64,000 bases of DNA from Ephydatia muelleri. Lineage: Eukaryota; Porifera; Demospongiae; Spongillida; Spongillidae. The translations under genes and the position numbers were made by a program. Below the pieces are notes generated by a model. That model ran no database searches and was not told the origin of the DNA. It saw only the letters and a program-made list of their open reading frames with translations. Shown one piece after another: positions 26,399 through 45,396 of the stretch (positions are counted from its first letter, which is position 1; each line of letters starts with the position of its first letter). The stretch is from contig JABACO010000020.1 in NCBI GenBank assembly GCA_013339895.1, positions 2,993,171 through 3,057,170 on the forward strand. The letters run 5' to 3'.

Positions 26399-28196
26399 AT
26401 AATATGTACCTTAAAACCACAATCAATATTACTACTCCTGCTGCTGCTACTCCTATAGCTGAGGCTGACGTGGCACCAATAATCACTGCTGATAGCGATG
26501 AAGATGGTGATGGAGGGAGGGTGGGTGCCTGTGGGAAACACAGGCACCTCTGCTCATCAGGGCCGACAAAGGAGGTGGAAAGATCTGGTCTGAAAGCCAC
26601 ACCCACCACTGCAGGGGCCTCGCCAGGACAGCTGAGGTTGGCCATCTTGTACGTCAAGCCATCAAAAAAACCCACAAAGAAGGACCCTTCGTGCTCTGTG
26701 AAGTCCAGTCCGGAGCAGAGGGCTGGGGAGGAGGGAGGCATGGAGCATACAGACGTGCCCAATGTGGTCACGTGGCCATCTTGAATCCTGACCACGTACA
26801 CTGAACCGTTGGCATGACGATAAACAAATTGAGGATCTTTGGCGTTGACACAACTGGCTTCTGACACGCTGCCCAGAACGATGGGCTGAGTCACGGTTCC
26901 ATTCTCAAAGCGGACAACAATGGAATTGTTTGCAGGGTACATCCATGCCACCACTCCGGAGGCAGAACACGGGTACGGAACAGAGAGGGAGTGATTGGTG
27001 ACGTGCGGCAGCGCTTGGTGGCAGGGGTCAAAGGTCAGAGCCTCCCCCGCAGAGCACCTGAGCAGAAACGTATCCTCCCCGTAGTATTCCAGAGAGGGTC
27101 CGGTCGTCGGGCATGTTTCGCCCGAAAGAGAGACCTTCAGGAACGGTTGTGGAGCAGTCTGGCTCATGGAAGCCATGTAGACACCATTCCCGTCAGCAAA
27201 CACCACGACTGCGGTCACCACAGAGAGCTGCGGGCAGTTGGCCAACACCTGGACGAGGACGGGATTGGACAGCGAGGGCAACCAATCGAGATTGTACGTT
27301 CCGATCTCTGCGAGTGACGACTGGCAGGCATCAGTGGGATCCAGCGTCAGCAGCAGGGTACCAAAATGGCTACCCGATGGGGACAAGTCGAGACAAAGTA
27401 CGGACAGCGTGGAGTCTTGGATGTGCCCAACGGCGATGGGGTTACAGTTACCCAGCACTTTGAGGACGCAGGGCTCTGTAGGGGTGGGACTCCAGCCTGC
27501 TCCAGGGTCGTAGTAGTAGGTAAGAATAAGCACCCCGCCCACTACCGGGATGAGGAGGGTTAAGTTACCGTCTCCTGGGTAGTAGTAGACGACCGTTGTG
27601 TTGCATTGCGCGTAGGTCGGGGGACCGCACTCGGCGGGGAGTTGGACCCCCGGGACCGCCCTGGAAGCGGCGTTGCTGTTGCGACCTGCTGTGGTGCCGG
27701 CGGCGATTGCTACGACGATGCCGTGGGTTCCGTTCTGGATGAACACGTGGTGCAATACGCTGCAGTTTCCCTCTGTGCGTGTTGGTGTGTGACAGAAATA
27801 GTGAAGGACGTCATATCATTGATCTAGCACTTGTACATTATGCAACGAAATGTGCATGCTATCGGTTTGACAATGATACACTTGTCTAAATACATTTTTC
27901 GAACAGCTAGTTCGCGGGCACGTGATATAGGCGCCTACACTGGTCAGGCATAACTATTTATGAACTCATCTCTTTGAGACGGAGTAAGCGTATACGTAGG
28001 CTTTCAGTTGTTGCGGACAACCACAAGCTGCACTATGGTCTGATCAGCGGGCGCGTGAACGCCAGGCGCATGCTTACTCACCGGCAACCGTGGACTCACT
28101 CGGCACAGCTACGGTAACGTGCCTCGATGAATAGAACGCTAGTAAAGTCGCCCAAACCAGCAGGTAGGGGTAAGAGACTCTCCACATTGACCCGAT
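25627..28196 (-). CDS. Type I membrane protein, tandem family member 3
   Basis: Unrecognised family. Exons 28082-28196, 26410-27772, 26040-26072 and 25627-25825 join in frame to 569 residues. Exon 1 holds a signal peptide (YLLVWATLLAFYSS) and ends in phase 1 like its paralogues. The ectodomain opens with NCSVLHHVF, then PGVQLPAEC, NxS/T sites and propeller-like repeats. Transmembrane helix near 26410-26470; a 33-nt exon gives RKKCKAQYDSLP, and the last exon an acidic, Gln/Asn-rich tail. The 26512-27036 block is nearly identical to member 2, while the N-terminal half and tail are strongly diverged. The ATG lies only 50 nt after the SCPEP1 stop on the same strand. Confidence 0.85.
26120..26397. 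repeat. (CA)n tract in intron 2 of member 3
   Basis: CA and CACG repeats with CATCCCACATA units at the left side. It lies between the transmembrane exon and the short 33-nt exon. Confidence 0.9.
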
Positions 28197-28246
28197 AAGT
28201 AAATATATTTGGGGGAAGTAGGTGGAGTCAAAATTACACAAAACAC

Positions 28247-29327
28247 TTAGACATTGATAATTCTCTTCAACATGGTGAAGGCCATTTCGGCTGCATCTGA
28301 AGGCACCTGCAAGTAATAGGTAAATAGCCACTTGATACAAGAATCAACATCAGGGCAGGTATACATACCATGCACATCGCAACACACACCCGTAACACAC
28401 ACACAACACACCCGTAACACACACACAACACACCCGTAACACACACACAACACACCCATAACACACACACAACACACACAACATGCAACACGCACAACAC
28501 AACACACCCACGCAACACACATGTAACACACACGCAACACACACGTAACACACATGCAACACAACGCAACACGCCCACAACACGCAACACACACAACACA
28601 CCCGTAACACACACACAACACACCCAACACACACAACATGCAACACACACACAACACACACGCAACAACACACCCACGCAACACACACGTAACACACATG
28701 CAACACACACGTAACACACATGCAACACACACGTAACACACACGTAACACACACGTAACACACACGTAACACATACGTAACACACACGTAACACACATGC
28801 AACACACACGTAACACACATGCAACACACACGTAACACACACGTAACACACACGCAACACACACGTAACACACGCAACACACATGCAACACACACGCAAC
28901 ACGCCCACAACACGCAAACACACACAACACGCAACACACCACAACACACCCGTAACACACACGCACAACACACCCGTAACACACACGCACAACACACCCG
29001 CAACACACCCGCAACACACACGCACAACACATCCGTAACACACACGCGCAAACACACCCGTAACACACATCGCGCAACACACCCGCAACACACACGCGCA
29101 ACACACCCGCAACACACACGCGCAACACATCCGTAACACAAACGCGCAAACACACACGCGCAACACACAAACACACCTGTAACACACACACACACAACAC
29201 ACCTGTAACACACACACAACACACCTGTAACACACACAACACACCTGTAACACACACAACACACCTGTAACACACCCGCAACACACCCACAACACGCCGC
29301 ACACACATACACACACACACAAGCACG

Positions 29328-29382
<55 letters not shown>

Positions 29383-29388
29383 CACACG

Positions 29389-29446
<58 letters not shown>

Positions 29447-29768
29447 ATGTGTCCTGCATTCAGAATCCAGTAGAAGTGAAGGTTCTGATAGGCCTGGTAA
29501 AAGGCTCCAGTATCCTTGGTGGCCTCACCAGATGGTGGGTAAAGAGGCACACGAGCAGCAGCGAGGAAATCTTTTAGTCCAGACCATGGCAACTTATTAA
29601 TCCACTGCAATGTACCTAAGAGAAAGATTGGGTAACAGTTAGTACACAGACACCAGCTATAACGAGTTGCTATATTTGTTCGATTATTTTCAGCAGAAAT
29701 ACACAGCCATGGGCCTTAGTAAACATACTCTTTACTTACGTCAACATAAGGACAAGATTGATATATGT

Positions 29769-29825
<57 letters not shown>

Positions 29826-32044
29826 TAACCACAATCAAATTATGAGGTAGTTGAAGGAGGCAGGAAGAGATGTGGTTACCTAGAACATCAACAATGAGGT
29901 CTAGCTCTCCACTGTACACTGTCACATTCACCCCAACAGACAGAAGCTGACCAACTGTTAGGAGAGGGAAGTGAAGGAAAAGGCAGATAGTGTCAGTGTG
30001 GAAAGAGGGAGGGGGTTGTTGGTGCGTGTGGGAAAGAGGGAGGGGGTTGTTGGTGAGTGTGGGAAAGAGGGAGGGGGTTGTTGGTGAGTGTGGAAAGAGG
30101 GAGGGGGTTGTTCGTGAGTATGGAAAGAGGGAGGGGGTTGTTGGTGAGTGTGGAAAGAGGGAGGGGGTTGTTGGTGAGTGTGGAAAGAGGGAGGGGGTTG
30201 TTGGTGAGTGTGGAAAGAGGGAGGGGGTTGTTGGTGTGTGTGGAAAGAGGGAGGGGGTTGTTGGTGAGTGTGGAAAGAGGGAGGGGTTGTTGGTGACAGT
30301 GTGGAAAGAGGGAGGGGGTTGTTGGTGACAGTGTGGAAAGAGGGAGGGGGTTGTTGGTGAGAGAAAAATGCATAGGAATTGTGGAGAGACACTTCTGGCC
30401 AAAGCAGTTGACTCTTAACAGAAAATATTCTTACCAGTGCCCACCACATCTTTCATGAAGTCTCCTTCCTGTTTGGAAAACACTTGATCGGATTGTCCTA
30501 CCCCAGAGAGAGTCGATCATATATGAGCAAGAGAACACAGTTTGCACGCAAACTGAAGTGCACACCATCACTCACCTCCCCACACAACATTCGCAGGGAT
30601 GTCGCCCAGGTATTTTCTGATTGGTCCATTCATGAGGTCAGAGAGGGCGTCACCCAGGTTCACCAAGAGGTGGCGACGCATAGCCCTCTCCATAGGGGTC
30701 AAGCTCTTCAACGAGTCATCAGGGACATTGTGCTGAAGCACGTTGTAGAAATTTACATTGTCGGTGAGCTGGATAGAAAGACAGTGATGGAAGGGAGTAG
30801 GGAAGAGAGGGAGGGAAATGGTGGGAGGGGAGAGGGAGGGGAATGGTGGAAGGGAGGGAGGGGAGAGGGAGAGGAATGGAGAGAGGGAGGAGGGAGGGAG
30901 GGGGAGAGGGAGGGAGGGGGGAGGGAGGGGGAAGGGAGGGAGGGGGAGGGAGAGGGAGGGAGGGGGGAGGGGGAGGGAGAGGGAGGGAGGGGAGAGAGGG
31001 AGGGAGGGGGAGAGAGGAGGGAGGGGAGGAGGAGGGAGGGGGAGGGAGAGGGAGGGAGGGGGAGAGGGAGGGGAGGGGGAGGGAGAGGAGGGAGGGGGAG
31101 AGGGAGGGAGGGGGAGGGAGAGGGAGGGGGAGAGGGAGGGAGGGGGAGAGGGGGGGAAGGAGGGAGGGGAGAGGGAGGGGGAGGAGGGGGGAGGGAGGGG
31201 GAGAGGGAGGGGGATGGAGGGAGGGGGAAGAGGGAGGGGAATGGAGGGAGGGAATGGAGGGAGGGGAATGGAGGGAGGGGGATGGAGGGAGGGGAATGGA
31301 GGGAGGGGGAGGGAGGGAGGGGGAGAGGGAGGGGAATGGAGGGAGGGGGAGAGGGAGGGGGAGAGGGAGGGGGAGAGGGAGGGGGAGAGGGAGGGGGAGA
31401 GGGAGGGGGAGAGGGAGGGGGAGAGGGAGGGGGAGAGGGAGGGGAGAGAGGGAGGGGAGAGGGAGGGGGATGGAGGGAGGGAGGGGAATGGAGGGAGGGG
31501 GAGAGGGAGGGGGAGAGGGAGGGGGAGAGGGAGGGGAATGGAGGGAGGGAATGGAGGGAGGGGAATGGAGGGAGGGGGAGAGGGAGGGGGAGAGAGAGGG
31601 AATGGAGGGAGGGGAGAGGGAGGGAAGGGAGGGAAAATGATGACGTTAATATGAAAGAGGAAAACATTTATGTTTATGCTACCATGGATACATACAGTGT
31701 TATGCTACCATGGATACATACAGTGTTATGCTACCATGGATACATACAGTGTTATGCTACCATGGATACACACAGCATTATGAAACAGGTGAAATACTTT
31801 TACCAGTGGAGGATCATACTATGATGTCATGATGACCAGTCTGGTTACATAATTGACCAAGTGCAGGCATGAACAGATGTGTATGCTCATACTATCCGCA
31901 CATGCTCACACACAGATGCACACATACATGCTCACACACAAGCACGCACACATGTGCACACACATATACACATGCCAACACTCACATTTTACATACGGCA
32001 ATGCCAATACAAAGTTCATGTATAGGCACCCATATACAAGCTGA

Positions 32045-32127
<83 letters not shown>

Positions 32128-33519
32128 CCTCACACTTTCCACCGTATCTTCAGATGTGCTCCACAAATTTGTTGCCAAGGTGTAGTCTCCATTAGCAAGT
32201 GCTTTCTCAATCTCCACAGTGAGTGAATCGAGCTGCGCCATCCCATTGTAGTTGATCTGTGACTGTTTATGCACCAGTGTGGTGTGCGTAACAAAAATGT
32301 GTGATAATATGTTGTTGGCGTACGTGTGTGCATGCGCAAATACTTGCTGCATGGACGCAGCACACTCACAAGGCTCAACAGGTAAGAGCTCCACGTAGCC
32401 ACCGAGTCTGACAGGATTAAGAGCAAGTGGTAAAGCAATTCTCAATCACGAGCACATGGAAGTGTTTGTGTGGACACACCTACTGGAGAGATCCATGAAT
32501 CTCCAAGGGCAACACCCTTGAATATGCACTTGACCTGGCCGGCCTTGATGGCCTGGGGGAGAGACAGCAGCGGCCATTACCACGTGCGCATAGCGTGCAC
32601 ATAACAGATGGAGCACGCACATTGAACAGTGTAAGTCCAAAGGCAGCGGCCATCTTGCCTCCGTAGGACTCGGAGAATATGTAGAAAGGTACATTCTGTG
32701 GAAGAAGGATACATCAAATGGGACCACCATAGAGACGGACCAACATGTCAAGATGAGTGCAACAGAAAATGTTACACTAGTATCATCACATAGCAGAGAA
32801 AATTAATGCGACATACTTTTTTTTTCACACCATGCACAAGTGATGTGGGTTTGACAGGTGATGGTAACAGTACCACCCCTTACCACCACGGTCCGTTAGG
32901 CTGAACTGTACCTGAAACGCAGGCTGCTGCTGCAGAAATGCCTGGAAAAGGGTCAGAAGGTCATCCGCTATCTGGGACACGTTGGTCGTGTACGCGGAGT
33001 TGTCCGTTACATAGCTGTAGCCCGTTCCGACAGGGTTGTCCACGAATAGCACATTAGCGGCCTTCACCTTTGATGATTTAGCAACAGTAAATTAGATTAT
33101 CATTTAACACACGAATGGCTTCATCTCATAACAACATACCCACGTGAAAGGGCGATATGCTTGATTGACGTCCAACGGGCCTATCTCTTCGAAGTTTCCA
33201 AAACCAGTCGACGATGCTCCTGGTCCCCCCTATGCATGTTGGACATGATTACTATTTAACGTCTTCTGCGATCGATGACAAGTCTCTTATTTGCAATGCA
33301 CGTCTCCTCACACCGATGTGAGCTCTATTTGCACGCACGTACCTGCAGCCACATAACAAGAGGAGTCTCGTTTCGCGGCGTTGTTCCTGTGCTTCCGTAG
33401 AGCCACCAGAACATGTGCGCGTCCGGTCTCACGTTTACGTAGCCCCATACCTGATTGGGTATAATCTGGCTATGGCCGCAGACAATCACACATAGCAAGA
33501 CGACACTTTGACTGAACAT
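28247..33519 (-). CDS. SCPEP1: Retinoid-inducible serine carboxypeptidase-like (peptidase S10)
   Basis: Secreted or lysosomal serine carboxypeptidase. Twelve exons (33343-33519, 33140-33229, 32912-33067, 32621-32695, 32480-32552, 32370-32407, 32134-32256, 30576-30768, 30435-30497, 29880-29954, 29446-29615, 28247-28306) give 430 residues (vertebrate SCPEP1 about 450). A signal peptide (VVLLCVIVCGHS) precedes WGYVNVRPDAHMFWWLY. The oxyanion region GGPGASSTGFGNFEEIGP, the catalytic Ser in SESYGGKMAA, the Asp in GELDLIVDVL and the His in NAGHMVPSD are all present. VDNPVGTGYSYV and ALGDSWISPVDSV also match the family. An in-frame ATG 21 nt upstream is possible. Introns 7, 9, 10 and 11 are filled by repeats. 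It faces CBY1 across 131 bp and ends 50 nt before the next minus-strand gene. Confidence 0.93.
28375..29445. repeat. 1.07-kb ACAC(GTA)AC-type satellite in SCPEP1 intron 11
   Basis: Variants of CACACGTAACA, CACGCAACA and CACCCGTAACA, grading into GCAC and then pure CA at 29395-29445. The donor GT of exon 11 is the first dinucleotide of the TG run when read on the minus strand. The very long Cys/Val open frames are artefacts. Confidence 0.95.
29772..29822. repeat. (CA)n microsatellite
   Basis: About 50 bp of CA in SCPEP1 intron 10. Confidence 0.95.
30000..30355. repeat. 30-bp minisatellite in SCPEP1 intron 9
   Basis: About twelve copies of a unit built from GTGTGGAAAGAGGG and AGGGGGTTGTTGGTGA, with small length changes. 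Confidence 0.95.
30785..31640. repeat. GGGAGA/GGGAGG purine tract in SCPEP1 intron 7
   Basis: About 850 bp of almost pure purine (GGGAGGGGGAGA, with GGAATGGAGG variants) on the plus strand. Gly/Glu/Arg and Ser/Pro/Leu open frames are artefacts. Confidence 0.95.
31670..31785. repeat. 26-bp tandem repeat
   Basis: Four copies of a unit containing TATGCTACCATGGATACA, in SCPEP1 intron 7. Confidence 0.9.
32048..32127. repeat. (CA)n microsatellite
   Basis: About 80 bp of pure CA, only a few bases from the exon 7 donor of SCPEP1. Confidence 0.95.
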
Positions 33520-33650
33520 GCTGGCTGAACTGATTTGCATAAGACAACATGTGACCCTAAAAAATTATCCGGTATCCTATTACTGAATTTAGTACAATAT
33601 TACGGAAACGCCGTAGTAACCGCAGTGACAAGTAAACAAAGCTCGCGGTT
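33520..33650. promoter_or_regulatory. Divergent promoter, SCPEP1 / CBY1
   Basis: 131 bp separate the two start codons, which point away from each other, so both core promoters must lie here or in the 5' ends of the genes. No TATA box stands out. Confidence 0.6.
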
Positions 33651-34126
33651 ATGTCGCTGTTTAGACGGTCCGCGTTTCACACTCCCAAAAAGCCGCAGCC
33701 GAGAAAGGCCGACTCTCTGCCGTCTCTCGTGCATCTGGACGAGTCGATATACTCCGTCCGCGACCTCAAGCTCGACGGAGGACCCATTGTTATGAGGCTT
33801 GGAGAGCACGAGCTGTCATTCGAGGAAGGCCAGTGGACTGCCAGTAAGCGAAGTGTGGTACTGCGTACTACGTGGGAATAACTCCGCTTTTTTCTCTTCC
33901 TGCAGCTGGATCACAACGCGCAGCAGGGTCATCACAAGAACACAACCGACTAAAGAAGGAAAGCCTTGCACTGCAAGAAGAGAATAATCTCTTGAAATAC
34001 AAAGTTGAGCTTCTGTTGGACATGTTGGCAGCCAGCAATGCAGACTGCGTGGCATTACAGAAGGAAATAGATGCAATTAAAAAGGCACAAATTCCATCCA
34101 AAAGAGATGATGATGGCATAACATAG
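33651..34126 (+). CDS. CBY1: Chibby homologue
   Basis: Small coiled-coil protein known in animals as a beta-catenin antagonist and a ciliary/basal-body transition-zone component. Exons 33651-33843 and 33906-34126 join (phase 1) to 137 residues; vertebrate CBY1 is about 126. The N-terminus has FHTPKKPQPRK, like the 14-3-3 binding/SPKK region; the middle has MRLGEHELSFEEGQW (family: F-x-GQW); the C-terminal half is a leucine-zipper coiled coil (EENNLLKYKVELLLDML). The 62-nt intron has canonical GT-AG borders. It is transcribed away from SCPEP1. Confidence 0.93.
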
Positions 34127-35480
34127 GGCATTTTTATTCACTTTCTGAATTTTCTCGAAGCAATTAAATGTTTGTTCAACAACAGATTAGCATGAGCAAA
34201 ATACAAACTGGCTGGATCAAATCTTGTTCAAAAATCCAGCAGCTAGGAATGCAGAGCGCTACATTGAGTGCAACAAGACAAACAGATTTATTATCCTTAC
34301 AAGTTTTGGAAGAATCTTTTCAAAGTGTTGAACATCTATTTCCACGGCACCTTCAGCCTGTCATGCATATACATGTAGAAATATAAACATACATGTATAT
34401 GACCACACATGCATGGCCTCCTGAATTTAATAACAGTCTCACCTGGGCTTGGCTTGCAGATCTGTACACACCTTCTTTACCACCCAAAAGCGTTACAATG
34501 TCAGTACAGGATAGGCACTGCAATTAGACTCACCAAGTACAAATATGTACAACACTTCTGCACTCAATTTTATTGCGTCTGTGTTCACTGCAATACATTA
34601 CATTCTAATATCATATGGTTCATACAATCAAATTATATGTCCGTAGATGCACAAAATCAATGCTGCTAATTAGTCATCAGCTATTTGACCAAACTTCGTC
34701 TAGTCTAAAGACATTACATTTAGATAGTGTCACTTCTCCCGATCTTAGCTCATTAAAATCTCATTTATTTTATTTTTTACTTGTCTCACGGTATTCTGTA
34801 AACTTACATTTTGTATTTAGTCTTTGGTAGTACACCAGGAAGGCAACGGTTTAATAGGATTATTAATCTAAATGAGTTTATGGATATACAGTACGGAAGT
34901 TAGGCAAATACGAACTGTGTTTTAAAATCTGATTACCTTTAATAGATGTAAACATAAGATCAAATACTTTAAAATGTATGACAACTTTTAAATGGTGGAT
35001 TTGTAAACTAAATAAAATATATATTATTATTATCATTATGTAAGTAGAACAATTAGTCTTATTCCTTAAGGAGTTAACTAATAAATATCAACCTGAATTA
35101 ATTTTGAAGTTAAATTTTAATAACTTACTATCAATCCTGTTCCGCTGCACATTCATATCGTGCACTACTTATGCATAATTATTAACACTAATTAGCTCTA
35201 ACCTTAATCTTGAATAACTTTGATACTAGAGGGCTTTGAATATGTTGATTCATGAGGGGTTTGATATAATTACTTGACCGGTTACAAATCTGATCAAATT
35301 AATAGTATTTGAATAACTACTGTAATGCACATAAATAAATAATTAATTTCAAACCAGAATTATATAATTTTAAAACCATTGCCTTCATTTGCGAACACCA
35401 GCATGCATTGTACCTATTACTTATTTGCTTTTGCAAATAAAATGATAAATAAATAAAGTATACCACTTCAGATAGTGTCT
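34127..35480. other. AT-rich intergenic, no supported gene
   Basis: Convergent ends of CBY1 and the small minus-strand gene. Nothing further recognised. Confidence 0.4.
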
Positions 35481-36162
35481 CTAATCAGCGTTGGTTGAAA
35501 TTAACATTTCTCTTTTTATCTTGTAATCAATATGATCATCTTGCTGCTTCCAAATAACCTCCTTGCCAAGGCTTCTATTTATGCCACATAGTTCAAACAA
35601 TGGTGCGCATCCCAAACAGGCCACACTACTATTAAAGAAAGAATAAATGTTGCATAGCATGAAAATCACTCTCAAAATCATGTAAAGAAACTACACACCT
35701 GACATATAAAGTACTATTTAGCCGTACATATCATTATGCTGACATTCTATGTAGGTGTTACTTAATTGTAACATATTGAAAATTGCCACCATATGATGAC
35801 AACTGATTTTTTGGATACATCTGAAATGTTCCCATGTACTCACGAACGCAATTAAGTAGTTAATCGATTTGCTAAGTTACAGAAGCTCACACTTTGTCTT
35901 CTTGTCCTTGAAATTAGCCTTCATAAGTTGTGAAATAGTTTCCTATGGCGGTTGAAGTGAAACATAAAAAAAGACTGGTCACACAATGGTACTGAGAAAG
36001 GTATACGCGTGCAAAAGCTTTTCAACCAAACCATGGATGCATTGGGTGGTACTTTAAGCACTGAGCAAAAACAAAGAAAACATATAATGGAAACCCCTTT
36101 ACCAGCTTGAAAGGATTTTCTAACTTAGGTTCCTTGCCATCACCGCCAGCTGCCATACTCAT
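35481..36162 (-). CDS. Small three-exon gene, unrecognised
   Basis: Exons 36103-36162, 35893-35942 and 35481-35628 have good GT-AG borders and matching phases (0, then 2) and give an 85-residue protein starting MSMAAGGDGKEPKLENPFKL. The middle is basic (MKANFKDKK), followed by a Cys-containing segment (VACLGCAPLFELCG) and a charged tail (WKQQDDHIDYKIKRE). No signal peptide or clear membrane helix. I do not recognise the family. Support comes from the consistent reading frame and from the head-to-head placement 121 bp from ZNF207; conservation would have to be checked by search. Confidence 0.6.
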
Positions 36163-36283
36163 ACGTTACCGCCTATTCCGCCATTTGGTGCAGTCTGGGG
36201 ACACGAGCCCGCACGTGACCGTTAGATCGCACATCTAGTACTTGAACGTTTGGCCGCCGAAGGTTAATAAAGATCGATCAAAG
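36163..36283. promoter_or_regulatory. Divergent promoter, small gene / ZNF207
   Basis: 121 bp between two outward-facing start codons, the second such head-to-head pair in the window. Moderately GC-rich compared with its flanks; no TATA box seen. Confidence 0.55.
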
Positions 36284-44241
<7,958 letters not shown>

Positions 44242-45396
44242 TTAATTTGTAGCGTTGCCACACCCTTTTTTTTTTTCCTCCACCAAAGACATTGTATGAT
44301 GCCACGATGATCTGTGGTTATTTACGTATTGCTTCATATTATAAATATTGTAAAAGACGTAATAAGTGATCCCCTGCGTTTGGACGAGTTGAATGATTGG
44401 GCGAGATGGATTGGATGATTGGCTGGGGGTACCTGCGAGATGACGGTAGTGGCGTAGACCACTGTGGTAGCGGTTAAGTAGTGGCGTAGGAACTGAAGCA
44501 GGGCTCCCTGACGGCTACACTTTTCTGAAACATTTAGATGAATACGATTGCGGGTGCTGACACGACACAATGAACTACACGCATACTGTTTGCAGCTGCT
44601 CGTGCCACATTTGTGTCGATGATGAGGAGCAAATTCAGTTCAGTCTCAGCTACTGCATGCCATTACAGCCTCGGGAATGTAACCTGCTAAACCTCATCAA
44701 TTCTGAGCATATGTATACCAAAACAGCTCAGGCTCAGTTTGATTGAGATAGGGAACGAATTTGTAAAAGTCACAGAGAAGTTGAAATACATGTCACATAA
44801 TTACATTGGATCCATAGCTTACATGTAAGTAGAGTAGCAGTGGAAATAAATTCACATCAAAGTTGTGCTACATAAATATCAGATTGGAAAAAAAAAAACA
44901 GCAACCAATAACTTCACTTTATAGCTGTTGATTAAAACTCTTACGGTTTTTAAGGTATCTCTGATAAAATTTGCATTGCAAAGATTCTGCGGCGGCGCCC
45001 CAGACCTCCAGCTGGGCCCCACCCCAGACCTCCAGCTGGGCCTCACCCCAGGCCTCCAGCTGGGCCCCACCCCAGGCCTCCAGCTGGGCCTCACCCCAGG
45101 CCTCCAGCTGGGCCCCACCCCAGACCTCCAGCTGGGCCCCACTATTGCCCTCCCTTTGTACTACGCAACATGACATGACCGCAACTCTTTTATAATTCCT
45201 TCCTACGCTCATGTCAAGGATTGAAAAGAGTATTCATTATTCGTCCTTGTACTGTCTGGACTGCGAACGGACCTTTGTATACTTATTCACTTGAATACAT
45301 GCGCGAAATTCGATTGCGCAATGTCCGTTAGTTTTAGGGTCCCAAGTTGAGTCCCGTTTGCGATTTATTTGAATACGTAACTCTTTTAGCTTTATC
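44242..45396. other. Intergenic region with 22-bp minisatellite
   Basis: At 44995-45147 there are about six copies of a unit containing CCCCAGACCTCCAGCTGGG or its CCCAGGCCT variant. Otherwise no gene recognised. The right end is the promoter side of the lectin gene. Confidence 0.7.

Noticed and set aside
28267-29610. Very long Cys/Val open frames (369-447 codons)
   Set aside because: They are translations of CACA/GTAACA satellite in an intron; only the short SCPEP1 exon at one end is real.
30484-31824. Long Gly/Glu/Arg and Ser/Pro/Leu open frames
   Set aside because: Low-complexity purine tract on both strands, inside an SCPEP1 intron.
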